Source: Lachnospiraceae bacterium
Lineage (GTDB): Bacteria; Bacillota; Clostridia; Lachnospirales; Lachnospiraceae
Length of the DNA: 46,669 nt
Direction: 5' to 3'
Assembly (NCBI GenBank): GCA_024690885.1
Contig: JAILOI010000068.1
Coordinates: forward strand, 1-46,669
Part shown: one piece after another, positions 17,093 through 25,754 of the stretch
Layout of the letters: every line of letters starts with the position of its first letter
Position numbering within the stretch: the first letter of the stretch is position 1
Notes under the pieces: generated by a model
The model's database searches: none
Told to the model about the DNA's origin: nothing
The model's input: only the letters and a program-made list of their open reading frames with translations
Position numbers and translations under genes: made by a program

Positions 17093-18178
17093 TTACTCTG
17101 CATCAGCCTCTACTGCTTCCTCAGCATCTGGAAGAAGAGCCTTCATGGAAAGACTGATCTTGTGATCATCTTCCTTGAACTCTACAACCTTAGCCTCGAT
17201 TTCCTGACCTACGGTCAAAACATCGGATGGCTTCTCAACATGATCCTTAGAGATCTGGGATACATGCAATAATGCATCCACGCCAGGAGCTAACTCAACG
17301 AATGCACCGAAATCGGTCATACGAGCGATCTTACCGGTTACAACGTTACCAACTGCGAACTTATCGCTTGCTCCGTTCCAAGGATTCTTGTCTGGGAATT
17401 TCATAGAAAGCGCAATCTTGCTCTCGTTAATTTCCTTAATAAATACGGTAACCTTGTCACCGTTCTTGAATAACTTAGATGGGTTATCAACTCTGCCCCA
17501 AGACATCTCGGAGATGTGAAGTAATCCATCAACGCCACCCAAGTCAATGAATGCACCAAAGTTTGTAACGTTCTTAACGGTACCGTCGATTACGTCACCA
17601 GCCTTGATGTTCTCTAATAATTCCTTCTGAAGCTTAGACTTCTCAGCAACCAATAACTGCTTGCGATCACCGATAATTCTACGCTTGCGAGGATTGAACT
17701 CGGTAATTACGAATTCGATTTCCTGACCATTGTACTTGTTTAAATCCTTCTCGAAAGAATCGGATACAAGGCTTGCAGGGATGAATACGCGTGCGCCTTC
17801 AACGTCTACGCTTAATCCACCGTTCAATACCTGAACAACCTTAGCCTTCAGTACTTCCTGGTTATTAAATGCTTCTTCTAACTTCTTGTTGCCCTTCTCC
17901 TGTGCAAGTCTCTTGTAGGAAAGAACAACCTGGCCCTCGCTGTCGTTAACCTTCACAACGATTGCCTCCATTGTGTCATTCTCAGAAACGACAGTGGTTA
18001 AATCTAAGTTGTTATCATTGGTATATTCGCTTCTGGTGATAATTCCGTCAGACTTATATCCAATATTCAGTACAATTTCATCTGGCTTTACAGAAATAAC
18101 AGTACCTTCAACCACTTCTCCATTTCTAATAGTCTTGAATGACTCCTCTAACATTTGGTCAAAACTCATTTCAGACAT
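17093..18178 (-). CDS. rpsA: 30S ribosomal protein S1 homologue, four S1 domains
   Basis: 361 residues with four S1 RNA-binding domains at about 18-85, 103-170, 190-258 and 276-345. The third and fourth are the most canonical (NVTNFGAFIDLGGVDGLLHIS and DFGAFVELAPGVDALLHVS in part). Shorter than the six-domain E. coli S1, as usual in Firmicutes. It may help mRNA binding or stability. It begins inside the last codons of ispH (13-base overlap, different frame), with GGAGG ten bases upstream. In many Clostridia the two are one fused gene; here they are separate. Acidic tail at the C-terminus. Confidence 0.93.
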   Translation of the reverse strand: MSEMSFDQMLEESFKTIRNGEVVEGTVISVKPDEIVLNIGYKSDGIITRSEYTNDNNLDLTTVVSENDTMEAIVVKVNDSEGQVVLSYKRLAQEKGNKKLEEAFNNQEVLKAKVVQVLNGGLSVDVEGARVFIPASLVSDSFEKDLNKYNGQEIEFVITEFNPRKRRIIGDRKQLLVAEKSKLQKELLENIKAGDVIDGTVKNVTNFGAFIDLGGVDGLLHISEMSWGRVDNPSKLFKNGDKVTVFIKEINESKIALSMKFPDKNPWNGASDKFAVGNVVTGKIARMTDFGAFVELAPGVDALLHVSQISKDHVEKPSDVLTVGQEIEAKVVEFKEDDHKISLSMKALLPDAEEAVEADAE

Positions 18179-19014
18179 TCTCTCTGAACCTCCTGAATAA
18201 TATAATTTGGGGTGGATGCCCCTGCTGTAATACCTATGCAGTCGAAGGATTGAAGTGTTGACATTGAAATATCTTCTATCGTCTGTATGAAATAGGTATT
18301 CTCACAAGCTCCGCGACAAATATCGTAGAGTTTCTGGGAGTTTGAACTATTTCTACCTCCTATCACAATCATCGCATCAACCGTGCCAGCGATGGAAGCA
18401 GCTTCCTTCTGCCGTTCCTCCGTAGCATTGCAGATTGTATTCATAGCAATAACATCATACCCTTTTTGCTTTATTATTTCAACTAATTCTTGAAATTTGT
18501 TGAAGTTGTGTGTGGTTTGGGATACAATACAGATTTTCTCTCCCGTTTCTAGGGAAAAATTCCGTGCATCCTCTTCATTTTGAATAACCGCGTACCTTTC
18601 CCCGCAAATCCATCCCGTAATGCCGCAAACTTCCGCATGTTTCGGGTCTCCGATAATTAGAATAAAATATCCGTCCCGGGAATATTTCTCAACTGTTCGA
18701 TGGATTTTCAGAACAAAAGGACAAGTTGCGTCTACAATTTCGAAACCTTTTTCCTCCAGCTGCTCTCGTACCTTGCGGCTTACTCCGTGGGAACGAATGA
18801 TGACCGTTCCTGGTTCAAGGGAACTCAAATCATCCCCTTCCGGGATTTGTCTCACTCCCTGCTGTTCAAAATTGGAAACTACTTGTTCGTTATGAATGAT
18901 TGGTCCATAGGTATAGATGTTGCGCTTGCCGGATGCTATCTGTTCATTCACCATATCCACCGCACGCTTAACTCCAAAACAGAATCCGGCAGTTTCTGCC
19001 AGTTTTACCTTCAT
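18166..19014 (-). CDS. ispH: 4-hydroxy-3-methylbut-2-enyl diphosphate reductase IspH
   Basis: 282 residues. Last step of the MEP isoprenoid pathway, giving IPP and DMAPP. The [4Fe-4S] cysteines appear in GFCFGVKRA (about 10-18), DATCPFV near 92-98 and a Cys near 190 (NTICNAT); the diphosphate-binding HGV and TTHN segments are present. I start at the ATG overlapping the cmk stop (ATGA) since AGGAG is 8 bases upstream; a GTG two codons earlier has poor spacing. Its end overlaps rpsA. Confidence 0.95.
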   Translation of the reverse strand: MKVKLAETAGFCFGVKRAVDMVNEQIASGKRNIYTYGPIIHNEQVVSNFEQQGVRQIPEGDDLSSLEPGTVIIRSHGVSRKVREQLEEKGFEIVDATCPFVLKIHRTVEKYSRDGYFILIIGDPKHAEVCGITGWICGERYAVIQNEEDARNFSLETGEKICIVSQTTHNFNKFQELVEIIKQKGYDVIAMNTICNATEERQKEAASIAGTVDAMIVIGGRNSSNSQKLYDICRGACENTYFIQTIEDISMSTLQSFDCIGITAGASTPNYIIQEVQRECLK

Positions 19015-19679
19015 TGACACTTCTCCTGATAAATCTTCTGAATTGCTGCTACAACTTCATCAATATTTAAATCTGAGGAATCTACCAACACGGCATCCTC
19101 CGCCTGCTTTAACGGAGCAACCGCACGATTCATATCCTGCTCATCACGTTTGGCAATATCAGCTGCAATCTCCTCATAATCAGCAGCAACACCACGTTCC
19201 AACATCTCCTTGTAGCGGCGTTTTGCACGACACTCCACGCTGGCAGTCAAATAAATCTTCACATCCGCATCCGGTAAAATACAGGTTCCGATATCACGGC
19301 CATCCATAATCACATTCTGGGTCTTGGCCAGATTGCGCTGAAGTTCAGTCAAGGTATCACGAACAAAGGGATATGCACTGATGACACTTGCCATACCTCC
19401 TACTTCTTCGGTCCGAATCAAGCCGGATACATTCTCTCCGTTTAAGAGCACCTGTTGTTCCCCATTCTCATATTGAATAGATACGTTGATATCCGGACAT
19501 CCGGCCATAATGGCAGCTTCATCCTTACCGTCCACGCCCTGACGTAAGAAATACAAGCCCATGGAACGATACATCGCTCCGGTATCCACATATACAAACC
19601 CCAATTCCTTGGCTAATTTCTTCGCAATGGTACTTTTACCGGCACCCGCCGGTCCATCAATCGCAATATTTATGCTCAT
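19011..19679 (-). CDS. cmk: Cytidylate kinase
   Basis: 222 residues. P-loop IDGPAGAGKST at 7-17, VDTGAMYR near 31-38, DGRDIGT near 126-132 and the RRYKE region near 154-158 are all typical of Cmk, which phosphorylates CMP and dCMP with ATP. GGAGG precedes the ATG. The cmk-ispH-rpsA order is widely conserved in Clostridia. Overlaps ispH by 4 bases and lies 16 bases after the flavoprotein gene. Confidence 0.96.
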   Translation of the reverse strand: MSINIAIDGPAGAGKSTIAKKLAKELGFVYVDTGAMYRSMGLYFLRQGVDGKDEAAIMAGCPDINVSIQYENGEQQVLLNGENVSGLIRTEEVGGMASVISAYPFVRDTLTELQRNLAKTQNVIMDGRDIGTCILPDADVKIYLTASVECRAKRRYKEMLERGVAADYEEIAADIAKRDEQDMNRAVAPLKQAEDAVLVDSSDLNIDEVVAAIQKIYQEKCQ

Positions 19680-19695
19680 CTTCTATCTTCCTCCG

Positions 19696-20931
19696 TTATT
19701 CTATGGATATACCGGCCAAATAACCGGTTGAAAACGCAATTTGTAAATTAAAGCCACCGGTGACCGCATCCAAATCCAATACCTCACCGCAGGCATATAA
19801 ACCGCTGTAACGCTTCACTGCCATGGTGGAAGGATCTAATTCCTTCACATCAATTCCACCCTGGGTAACGATGGCTTCCTTGAACCCTCGCATCCCAATC
19901 AACGTCATCGGGAAATGGCGAAGCAAATTACGGATCATCTCCCGGTCTTTTGCCGTCAAATCCCGTGCCTTCTTATCCGGGGCAATGCCGGTTAAATCCA
20001 CAAATACATCCACCAGTTTTCCCGGTAATAATTTTGCTATATAGTTATGAAATGCCTTGGATCCATTCTCAGAAATCTCCCGTAACAGGCGCTCATCCAG
20101 CTGTTCCTCCGACAAGGCCGGTTTCAAATCGATTTCGGCACGCAGGCTGCCTCGCTGTTCCAAGCGTTTTCCAAGAAACGCAGAAGCAGTCAGCACCAGT
20201 GGACCACTGATTCCAAAATGGGTAAACAACAATTCCCCAAAATCAGAATACACCTTTTTCTTGTCATCATAAATGGTAAGGATGACATTCCGTAGGGATA
20301 ATCCCTGCAATAGTGGAATATAGCCCTCCTGAGTTACAAAGGGAACCAGGGATGGTCTAGGAGGTATTACTACAAGTCCCAAATCCTTGGCAAACCGATA
20401 ACCATCTCCCGTGGAACCGGTGGTCGGATAAGATTTGCCTCCGGTGGCAAGAATCACCGCGTCTGCCATCACCTTAGCACCATCCGAAAGGCGCACCCCG
20501 CAAACCCGTTGATCTGCAGTCAGAATCTCTTCTACCTTGCGATTTAAAAAGACCCGTACCCCCACTTCATCCATCGCCCGCTTTAAGGCAGCGGTGATAT
20601 CCGAGGCATGGTCCGACACCGGGAATGCACGGTCGCCACGTTCCACCTTAACCGGCGTTCCGTGGGATTCCATAAACTCCATCACCATATCATTGGAAAA
20701 GGTATAGAGTGCACTATATAAAAACTTGGGATTGGTCACCAGCTTTCCATTGAAATATTCTTCCAGGGGCATGGCATTGGTAAAGTTACAACGTCCCTTA
20801 CCGGTAATATATATTTTCTTACCCAGCTTCTCATTGCCATCGTACAGGGATACCTGATGACCCTTGCTTCCGGCGGCATAAGCAGCCATCATACCGGCAG
20901 CGCCGCCACCGATTACAACTACATTACTCAT
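19696..20931 (-). CDS. HI0933/YhiN-family FAD-dependent oxidoreductase (BaiN-like)
   Basis: 411 residues. FAD-binding Rossmann loop VVIGGGAAGMMAAYAA at 4-19, the family block KKIYITGKGRCNFTNA near 38-53, ATGGKSYPTTGSTGDGY near 160-176 and the C-terminal FAD-binding GLYACGEVLDLDAVTGGFN (in part) near 380-398. Members are annotated as aminoacetone oxidases or BaiN-like reductases; few have a known substrate. Located upstream of cmk, a very common clostridial arrangement. Overlaps the rpiR-type regulator by 8 bases, with SD AAGGAG. Confidence 0.9.
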   Translation of the reverse strand: MSNVVVIGGGAAGMMAAYAAGSKGHQVSLYDGNEKLGKKIYITGKGRCNFTNAMPLEEYFNGKLVTNPKFLYSALYTFSNDMVMEFMESHGTPVKVERGDRAFPVSDHASDITAALKRAMDEVGVRVFLNRKVEEILTADQRVCGVRLSDGAKVMADAVILATGGKSYPTTGSTGDGYRFAKDLGLVVIPPRPSLVPFVTQEGYIPLLQGLSLRNVILTIYDDKKKVYSDFGELLFTHFGISGPLVLTASAFLGKRLEQRGSLRAEIDLKPALSEEQLDERLLREISENGSKAFHNYIAKLLPGKLVDVFVDLTGIAPDKKARDLTAKDREMIRNLLRHFPMTLIGMRGFKEAIVTQGGIDVKELDPSTMAVKRYSGLYACGEVLDLDAVTGGFNLQIAFSTGYLAGISIE

Positions 20932-21844
20932 GTAACTCCTTACCGCTCACCCGATATTGCATCTTCAGCGAATCGTCCATCGGGTTTAATTCATCATTCT
21001 CATAAAATTGATATTCATCCCACAGATGTTCCAATTTCTCCATGGTGTCCACCACATCATCCTGCTTTTTCATACACAGTGCAACCACCAATGCATTGAT
21101 TACAGAAAGCGGTGCAACCAAGGAATCCACAATGGAGGCCATGTCACTCTTGGCAATCAAGTTACAGGACGAATAGAGATTCATCGGGGAATTTACCGAA
21201 TCCGTAATGGAGATTACCTTGGCATTCCGGCTGTTGGCAAACTCCATAGCCTTCAATGTACGCATGGAATATCGCGGAAAACTGATTCCCACAATCACAT
21301 CTTCTTCATTGATATGGATCATCTGCTCAAATAATTCCGAAGAATTATTGGTAGACAATAGAATCACATCTTCGAACATCAGATTCAGATAAAAAGCCAA
21401 AAAAGAAGCCAGTGGCGCACAGCTGCGAATACCAACCACATAAATCTTCCGTGCATGCAACATCATATCCACCGCCAATTCAAAGGTGGTTTCGTCCATC
21501 TGCTCTAAAGTCTCTTTGATTTTCTGAATATCCGATTGCAGTACAGAAGAAAGTACATGGGTTTTGGAAATACGGCCATAGGTAACCTCCATCCGCTGCA
21601 CGGAGTTTAGCTTATTTAACACCATCTCCTCCAACGCCTTCTGGAATTCCGGATATCCCTTGTAGCCCAAGCAAGTAGCAAAGCGTACCACCGTAGACTC
21701 ACTGACGCAAACAATCTCGCCCAACTTCGCTGCGGTCAAAAATACGGCTTTGTCATAATAGTCGCTAATATAATTGGCCAGGGCCTTTTGCCCCTTGCTC
21801 ATGGTTTTATATTTGCGATTAATGCGATTCATCAAATCTTCCAT
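20924..21844 (-). CDS. MurR/RpiR-family transcriptional regulator
   Basis: 306 residues. N-terminal helix-turn-helix domain (about 1-77) with VSESTVVRFATCLGYKGYPEF as the recognition region (quoted at its limit), then a SIS sugar-phosphate-binding domain (about 110-250) with GIRSCAPLA and GISFPRYS. Such proteins sense phosphosugars. I start at MEDLMNR, because a longer in-frame start lies before the pnp terminator hairpin and would translate through it; AAGGA is about ten bases upstream. No sugar genes are adjacent, so the target is unclear; it may control the operon it leads. Confidence 0.87.
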   Translation of the reverse strand: MEDLMNRINRKYKTMSKGQKALANYISDYYDKAVFLTAAKLGEIVCVSESTVVRFATCLGYKGYPEFQKALEEMVLNKLNSVQRMEVTYGRISKTHVLSSVLQSDIQKIKETLEQMDETTFELAVDMMLHARKIYVVGIRSCAPLASFLAFYLNLMFEDVILLSTNNSSELFEQMIHINEEDVIVGISFPRYSMRTLKAMEFANSRNAKVISITDSVNSPMNLYSSCNLIAKSDMASIVDSLVAPLSVINALVVALCMKKQDDVVDTMEKLEHLWDEYQFYENDELNPMDDSLKMQYRVSGKELHE

Positions 21845-21860
21845 CGATTCTTTATCCTTC

Positions 21861-21893
21861 AAAAAAATAACGCCCCGACACATCATCGGGGCG
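21861..21893 (-). terminator. Terminator of pnp
   Basis: Minus-strand stem CGCCCCGA/TCGGGGCG (21886-21893 with 21871-21878), 7-base loop, then TTATTTTTTT. It separates pnp from the rpiR-type gene. Confidence 0.88.
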
Positions 21894-21911
21894 CCACTCA
21901 TCTAACTGTCA

Positions 21912-24002
21912 TTAGTTCTGGTCTACATCCTTCATGCTGAAGCTGATGCGTCCCATCTTGTCCTTGCCTAAGCAAACAACCTTTACAACATCACCTAAGG
22001 TGAGTACATCTTCTACATGCTCAATTCGCTCGTTGGCAATCTTGGAGATATGAACCATACCTTCCTTACCAGGTGCAAACTCAACGAATGCGCCGAACTC
22101 CTTGATGCTTACAACCTTACCGGTAAAGGTCTGGCCCTTCTCGAACTCGGTTGTAATGATGTTAATCATATTTACGGCCTCATCCATCTTTGCCTTGTCG
22201 GTACCGCAAACAGATACAACACCCTCATCCGTGATGTCAATCTTCACGCCGGTACGATCAATAATCTCGTTGATGGTCTTGCCTCTCTGACCAACCACAT
22301 CACCAATCTTCTGAGGATCGATGTTGATGGTAATGATCTTCGGAGCATAAGCGGAAACTTCCTTACGAGGCTCAGCAATAGCCTTGGACATACAAGTATC
22401 CATAATGAAAAAGCGAGCCTCTCTGGTTCTACGAATTGCCTCTTCTACGATTGGGCGAGTCAAACCGTGAATCTTGATATCCATCTGGATTGCAGTGATA
22501 CCTTCTTTGGTTCCGGTTACCTTGAAGTCCATGTCGCCGAAGAAATCTTCCAAGCCCTGAATATCGGTTAATACCAAGTAATCATCGTCGGTATCTCCGG
22601 TTACCAAACCACAGGAAATACCGGCTACCATTGCCTTCAACGGAACACCTGCAGCCATAAGAGACATACAAGATGCACAAGTAGAAGCCATGGAGGTAGA
22701 TCCGTTGGACTCGAAGGTCTCGGATACGGCACGAATTGCATAAGGGAACTCATCAACCGATGGAAGTACCGGCAATAAAGCACGCTCAGCCAAAGCACCA
22801 TGTCCAATTTCACGACGTCCCGGTCCTCTGGAAGGTTTGGTCTCACCTACGGAGTATGACGGGAAGTTGTACTGATGGATGTAACGCTTCTCGGTAACAT
22901 AAGGATCTAAGCCGTCCACTTTCTGTGCTTCCGATAACGGAGCAAGGGTAACAACGTCACAGATCTGTGTCTGTCCACGGGTGAACATAGCGGAACCATG
23001 AACACGTGGAATCAAATCGATTTCTGCGGAGAGCGGACGAATCTGATCGATAGCTCTTCCGTCCGGACGCTTGTGATCCTTCAAGATCATCTTACGTACG
23101 GTCTTCTTCTGATACTGGTATACAGCCTCACCAAGAACAGCTAACCACTCTTCGTTATCAGCAAATGCCTCTTCTAACTTCTCGGTAACGCGCTTGATGT
23201 TCTCTTCACGTGTCTGCTTGTGATCGGTAAATACTGCCTCTTCCATCTCTGCAGGAGGTACGATTTCACGCATCTTAGCAAACATCTCTTCCGGAATAGC
23301 ACAGCTGGTATAAGTAAACTTCTCCTTACCAACTTCAGCAACCATCTGGTTAATCAAAGCGATGATGGTCTGGTTCACATCATGAGCCATATAGATTGCT
23401 TCAATCATCTTATCCTCAGGAATGATATTAGCGCCGGCCTCAATCATGATAACCTTCTCAGCGGTAGAAGCAACGGTAAGCTTCAAATCACCCTTGTCCC
23501 ACTGTTCCTGAGATGGGTTTACGATAAATGCTCCGTCAACCATACCAATCTGTGTCATTGCACAAGGACCGTCGAATGGAATGTCGGAAATAGAAGTAGC
23601 TACTGCAGTACCAATCATGGCAACGATTTCCGGTCTGCACTCCGGATCTACGGACATAACCAAGTTGTTCAAGGTTACATCGTTACGGAAATCCTTCGGG
23701 AATAACGGACGCATCGGGCGATCGATTACACGAGCGGTAAGAACTGCGTTCTCTGAAGCCTTACCCTCACGCTTATTAAATCCCCCAGGAATCTTGCCGA
23801 CAGAATACAACTTCTCTTCAAACTCAACGCTGAGTGGGAAGAAGTCGATACCGTCACGAGGCTTATCAGAAGCGGTTGCGGTACAAAGTACTGTGGTCTC
23901 ACCGTACTGAATCAATACTGCTCCATTGGCCTGAGCGGCAACGCGGTTCACGTCCATACGAAGTGTTCTGCCTGCCAACTCCATTGTGTAAGTTTTTGTC
24001 AT
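21912..24002 (-). CDS. pnp: Polyribonucleotide nucleotidyltransferase (PNPase)
   Basis: 696 residues, full length. Two RNase PH domains (about 1-215 and 305-535) around a helical linker; FFPLSVEFEEKLYS and the second-core GRREIGHG/SNGSTSMAS blocks hold phosphate and metal sites. KH domain near 550-610 (GQRGKTINEII) and S1 domain near 620-690 (FGAFVEFAPGKEGMVHIS). Phosphorolytic 3'-5' exoribonuclease. The ATG at 24002 is preferred since GGAGG lies 8 bases before it; a codon further upstream at 24017 overlaps that SD. A long hairpin in its leader, after the rpsO terminator, suggests post-transcriptional control. Confidence 0.96.
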   Translation of the reverse strand: MTKTYTMELAGRTLRMDVNRVAAQANGAVLIQYGETTVLCTATASDKPRDGIDFFPLSVEFEEKLYSVGKIPGGFNKREGKASENAVLTARVIDRPMRPLFPKDFRNDVTLNNLVMSVDPECRPEIVAMIGTAVATSISDIPFDGPCAMTQIGMVDGAFIVNPSQEQWDKGDLKLTVASTAEKVIMIEAGANIIPEDKMIEAIYMAHDVNQTIIALINQMVAEVGKEKFTYTSCAIPEEMFAKMREIVPPAEMEEAVFTDHKQTREENIKRVTEKLEEAFADNEEWLAVLGEAVYQYQKKTVRKMILKDHKRPDGRAIDQIRPLSAEIDLIPRVHGSAMFTRGQTQICDVVTLAPLSEAQKVDGLDPYVTEKRYIHQYNFPSYSVGETKPSRGPGRREIGHGALAERALLPVLPSVDEFPYAIRAVSETFESNGSTSMASTCASCMSLMAAGVPLKAMVAGISCGLVTGDTDDDYLVLTDIQGLEDFFGDMDFKVTGTKEGITAIQMDIKIHGLTRPIVEEAIRRTREARFFIMDTCMSKAIAEPRKEVSAYAPKIITINIDPQKIGDVVGQRGKTINEIIDRTGVKIDITDEGVVSVCGTDKAKMDEAVNMINIITTEFEKGQTFTGKVVSIKEFGAFVEFAPGKEGMVHISKIANERIEHVEDVLTLGDVVKVVCLGKDKMGRISFSMKDVDQN

Positions 24003-24029
24003 AGTGATATCCTCCATTATGTGTTGTAT

Positions 24030-24104
24030 GGCAGATACCCGAAACTACTGAAAAACACAGGCTCATATCCTGTACTTGTCAGTGGTCTCGGAAATATTTC
24101 TGCC
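24030..24104 (-). promoter_or_regulatory. Long stem-loop in the pnp mRNA leader
   Basis: In the minus-strand RNA three nested pairings share one axis: GGCAGA with TCTGCC (24099-24104 with 24030-24035); CCGAGACCACTGA with TCAGTAGTTTCGG (24079-24091 with 24039-24051; 13 pairs, two of them G-U); and ACAGG with CCTGT (24069-24073 with 24057-24061) around a 7-base loop. It ends 28 bases before the pnp start codon, with the SD outside it. No T-tract follows, so it is not a terminator. E. coli pnp has a leader duplex cut by RNase III for autoregulation; this may be an analogue. Confidence 0.7.
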
Positions 24105-24107
24105 ATG

Positions 24108-24140
24108 AAAAACAGAGCGGAATAAAGAAATCCCGCTCTG
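24108..24140 (-). terminator. Terminator between rpsO and pnp
   Basis: Minus-strand stem CAGAGCGG/CCGCTCTG (24133-24140 with 24113-24120), 12-base loop, then five T residues. It lies right after rpsO; part of the transcription probably reads through into pnp, for which I found no separate good promoter. Confidence 0.78.
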
Positions 24141-24149
24141 ATGAAAAAA

Positions 24150-24416
24150 CTATTTTCTTAAGCCTAAACGCTCAACGATAGAACGATAACGCTCAATATC
24201 AGTATTCTTCAAGTATCCCAAAAGGTTACGTCTCTTACCAACCATCTTTAAAAGACCACGTCTGGAATGGTGATCCTTCTGGTTCTCCTTCAAGTGCTCA
24301 GTAAGCTCCTGAATGCGAGCGGTAAGAACTGCAATCTGAACTTCCGGTGAACCGGTATCGCCAGGGGTTCTTGCATACTCATTGATAATAGCTGTTTTCT
24401 TTTCTTTTGTGATCAT
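24150..24416 (-). CDS. rpsO: 30S ribosomal protein S15
   Basis: 88 residues, full length. It shows the conserved [16 protein letters not shown] (about 20-35), [16 protein letters not shown] (about 48-63) and LLGYLKNTD segments that bind the 16S rRNA central domain. It has a clear sigma-A promoter and a leader of roughly 110 bases ending in AGGAGG. S15 often represses its own mRNA by binding a leader structure that mimics its rRNA site. Followed by a terminator and pnp, the usual order. Confidence 0.97.
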   Translation of the reverse strand: MITKEKKTAIINEYARTPGDTGSPEVQIAVLTARIQELTEHLKENQKDHHSRRGLLKMVGKRRNLLGYLKNTDIERYRSIVERLGLRK

Positions 24417-24533
24417 AATAACATCCTCCTATTCGTTTTCATCCAGTCCTCAGTAAAAGGTCGGAGTGTCCATCTACCGAAGAAAGGAAACTGCCCAAAT
24501 GTTTCTACATTCAGGTCAAATCACACAATTGAT

Positions 24534-24562
24534 ATATTAACATACCCCGTCGGGGTTGTAAA
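24534..24562 (-). promoter_or_regulatory. Sigma-A promoter of rpsO
   Basis: Minus strand TTTACA (24557-24562) and TAATAT (24534-24539) are 17 bases apart. The spacer contains the small inverted repeat ACCCC-GAC-GGGGT. Transcription should start near 24527, giving a leader of about 110 bases. Confidence 0.68.
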
Positions 24563-24570
24563 CCTTTATA

Positions 24571-25638
24571 TTAATCGTAAATGACACGGGTTGCGCAAAT
24601 CGGTGTACGATAAAATGCGTTGGAAATAATAATACCGGTACGGGAATCACTGGCATGAACAATCTGTCCACCACCCATGTAAATTGCCACATGGCTGATA
24701 TAGTTGCCACTTCCGTAGAACAACAAATCTCCCGGCTTTAATTCCGAAGTGCTGACACGGGTACCGCAGTTCGCCTGAGCGCGGGAAGAATGTGGCAAAT
24801 ACACGCCGTACTGAGACATAATTCCCATAGTAAATCCGGAGCAATCACAACCATGAGCCAAAGAGGTTCCACCCCAAACATACGGACATCCCACATACTG
24901 AAGGGCATTGTCGATAATTGCGACACGGACATCGGAAACACCCTCGCCATAGCGAGCTTCCGTCAAGGTCATGGCATCACGAATTTCATCGGTAATCTCC
25001 ACATATTCCTTATAGGCATAACCTTCTTCGTTATCCAGGGAAACCTTGATCCAATCTCCCATATCTTCCACAAAGCTTAACTGCTCTCCTTCGGATACGG
25101 TCATAATAATCTCGGAATCCGTGTTGGCATCCTTACGTACACGCAATCCGTTGGTTTTAACAGTCGCAACAGTATGTACCAAAGTCTTTGCCTTCGCAAG
25201 AGCCTCATCACCGGTCATAAGGTAGCTGGCTAATACGTAACCCTCCACTTCACCGGACTTAATGTGTGCCCACTCGCCTTCAATTCCCAGAATATCGCAA
25301 GCAGAATCCACCGGCATCTTACCAACCAAGGAAGAATTCTCGTCTGCTGCTTCACGCACATTCAAGTTACCTTCGGAAATATTGGCAATACCGATGTTGT
25401 TATAACCATATACAATGGCAGCCTGGGTACCGGTAATGGAACTGTTGGAATCGGATACGCAAGCGCTCTTGTAAGTTTCGTTCATATTAATCGCTAAAAC
25501 AGTAGAAATACCTGCGGTGGTCTTGCCATCCGTCGGAGTCTCTACGCCGGCAGAATAAAAAGGCTTATGAATGCAACTGCTGATCATCACCACGCCACAG
25601 CAAATCAATGCAAAGGCTTGAATTATTCTAGATTTCAT
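24571..25638 (-). CDS. Secreted SH3/NlpC-P60 peptidoglycan hydrolase, possible lipoprotein
   Basis: 355 residues. The signal peptide ends with ISSC (Cys22), which fits a lipobox. Two bacterial SH3 domains follow (about 82-142 and 155-216), then a P60 domain: catalytic Cys266 in CDCSGF, His316 in SHVAIYMG and His328 in IVHASD. Such enzymes cut the D-gamma-Glu to diamino acid bond of stem peptides. The start is at the ATG with GAGAGG ten bases upstream. It has its own consensus promoter, an intrinsic-terminator-like hairpin in the leader and a WalR-like direct repeat upstream. It lies between ribF and rpsO. Confidence 0.9.
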   Translation of the reverse strand: MKSRIIQAFALICCGVVMISSCIHKPFYSAGVETPTDGKTTAGISTVLAINMNETYKSACVSDSNSSITGTQAAIVYGYNNIGIANISEGNLNVREAADENSSLVGKMPVDSACDILGIEGEWAHIKSGEVEGYVLASYLMTGDEALAKAKTLVHTVATVKTNGLRVRKDANTDSEIIMTVSEGEQLSFVEDMGDWIKVSLDNEEGYAYKEYVEITDEIRDAMTLTEARYGEGVSDVRVAIIDNALQYVGCPYVWGGTSLAHGCDCSGFTMGIMSQYGVYLPHSSRAQANCGTRVSTSELKPGDLLFYGSGNYISHVAIYMGGGQIVHASDSRTGIIISNAFYRTPICATRVIYD

Positions 25639-25654
25639 AAAATAGTAACCTCTC

Positions 25655-25696
25655 AAAAAATCAAAACAGCAGATAAAAAAGCTTATCTACTGTTTT
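25655..25696 (-). terminator. Terminator-like hairpin inside the leader of the NlpC/P60 gene
   Basis: Minus-strand stem AAAACAGTAGATAA with TTATCTGCTGTTTT (25683-25696 with 25663-25676; 14 pairs, one G-U), 6-base loop, then GATTTTTT. It lies downstream of this gene's own promoter and ends just before its SD. It would stop read-through from ribF and also transcripts from the gene's own promoter unless they escape it, so it may act as an attenuator. Confidence 0.78.
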
Positions 25697-25708
25697 CTCA
25701 CAAGGTTT

Positions 25709-25737
25709 AGTATAACAACTGCACGAAACGGTGTCAA
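25709..25737 (-). promoter_or_regulatory. Consensus sigma-A promoter of the NlpC/P60 gene
   Basis: Minus strand TTGACA (25732-25737), 17-base spacer, TATACT (25709-25714): the best promoter match in the window. Transcription should start near 25702, about six bases before the terminator-like hairpin and roughly 64 bases before the start codon. Confidence 0.85.
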
Positions 25738-25754
25738 TAAAAATCTGTAATCTT

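Noticed and set aside
18160-18185. IspH-S1 fusion broken by a frameshift
   Set aside because: Both proteins are complete with normal ends and rpsA has its own SD, so separate genes are the simpler reading.
24545-24555. CCCCG-T-CGGGG as terminator of the NlpC/P60 gene
   Set aside because: The loop would be only three bases with a 5-bp stem, no T-tract follows, and it lies in the spacer of the rpsO promoter. I see no convincing terminator for that gene.
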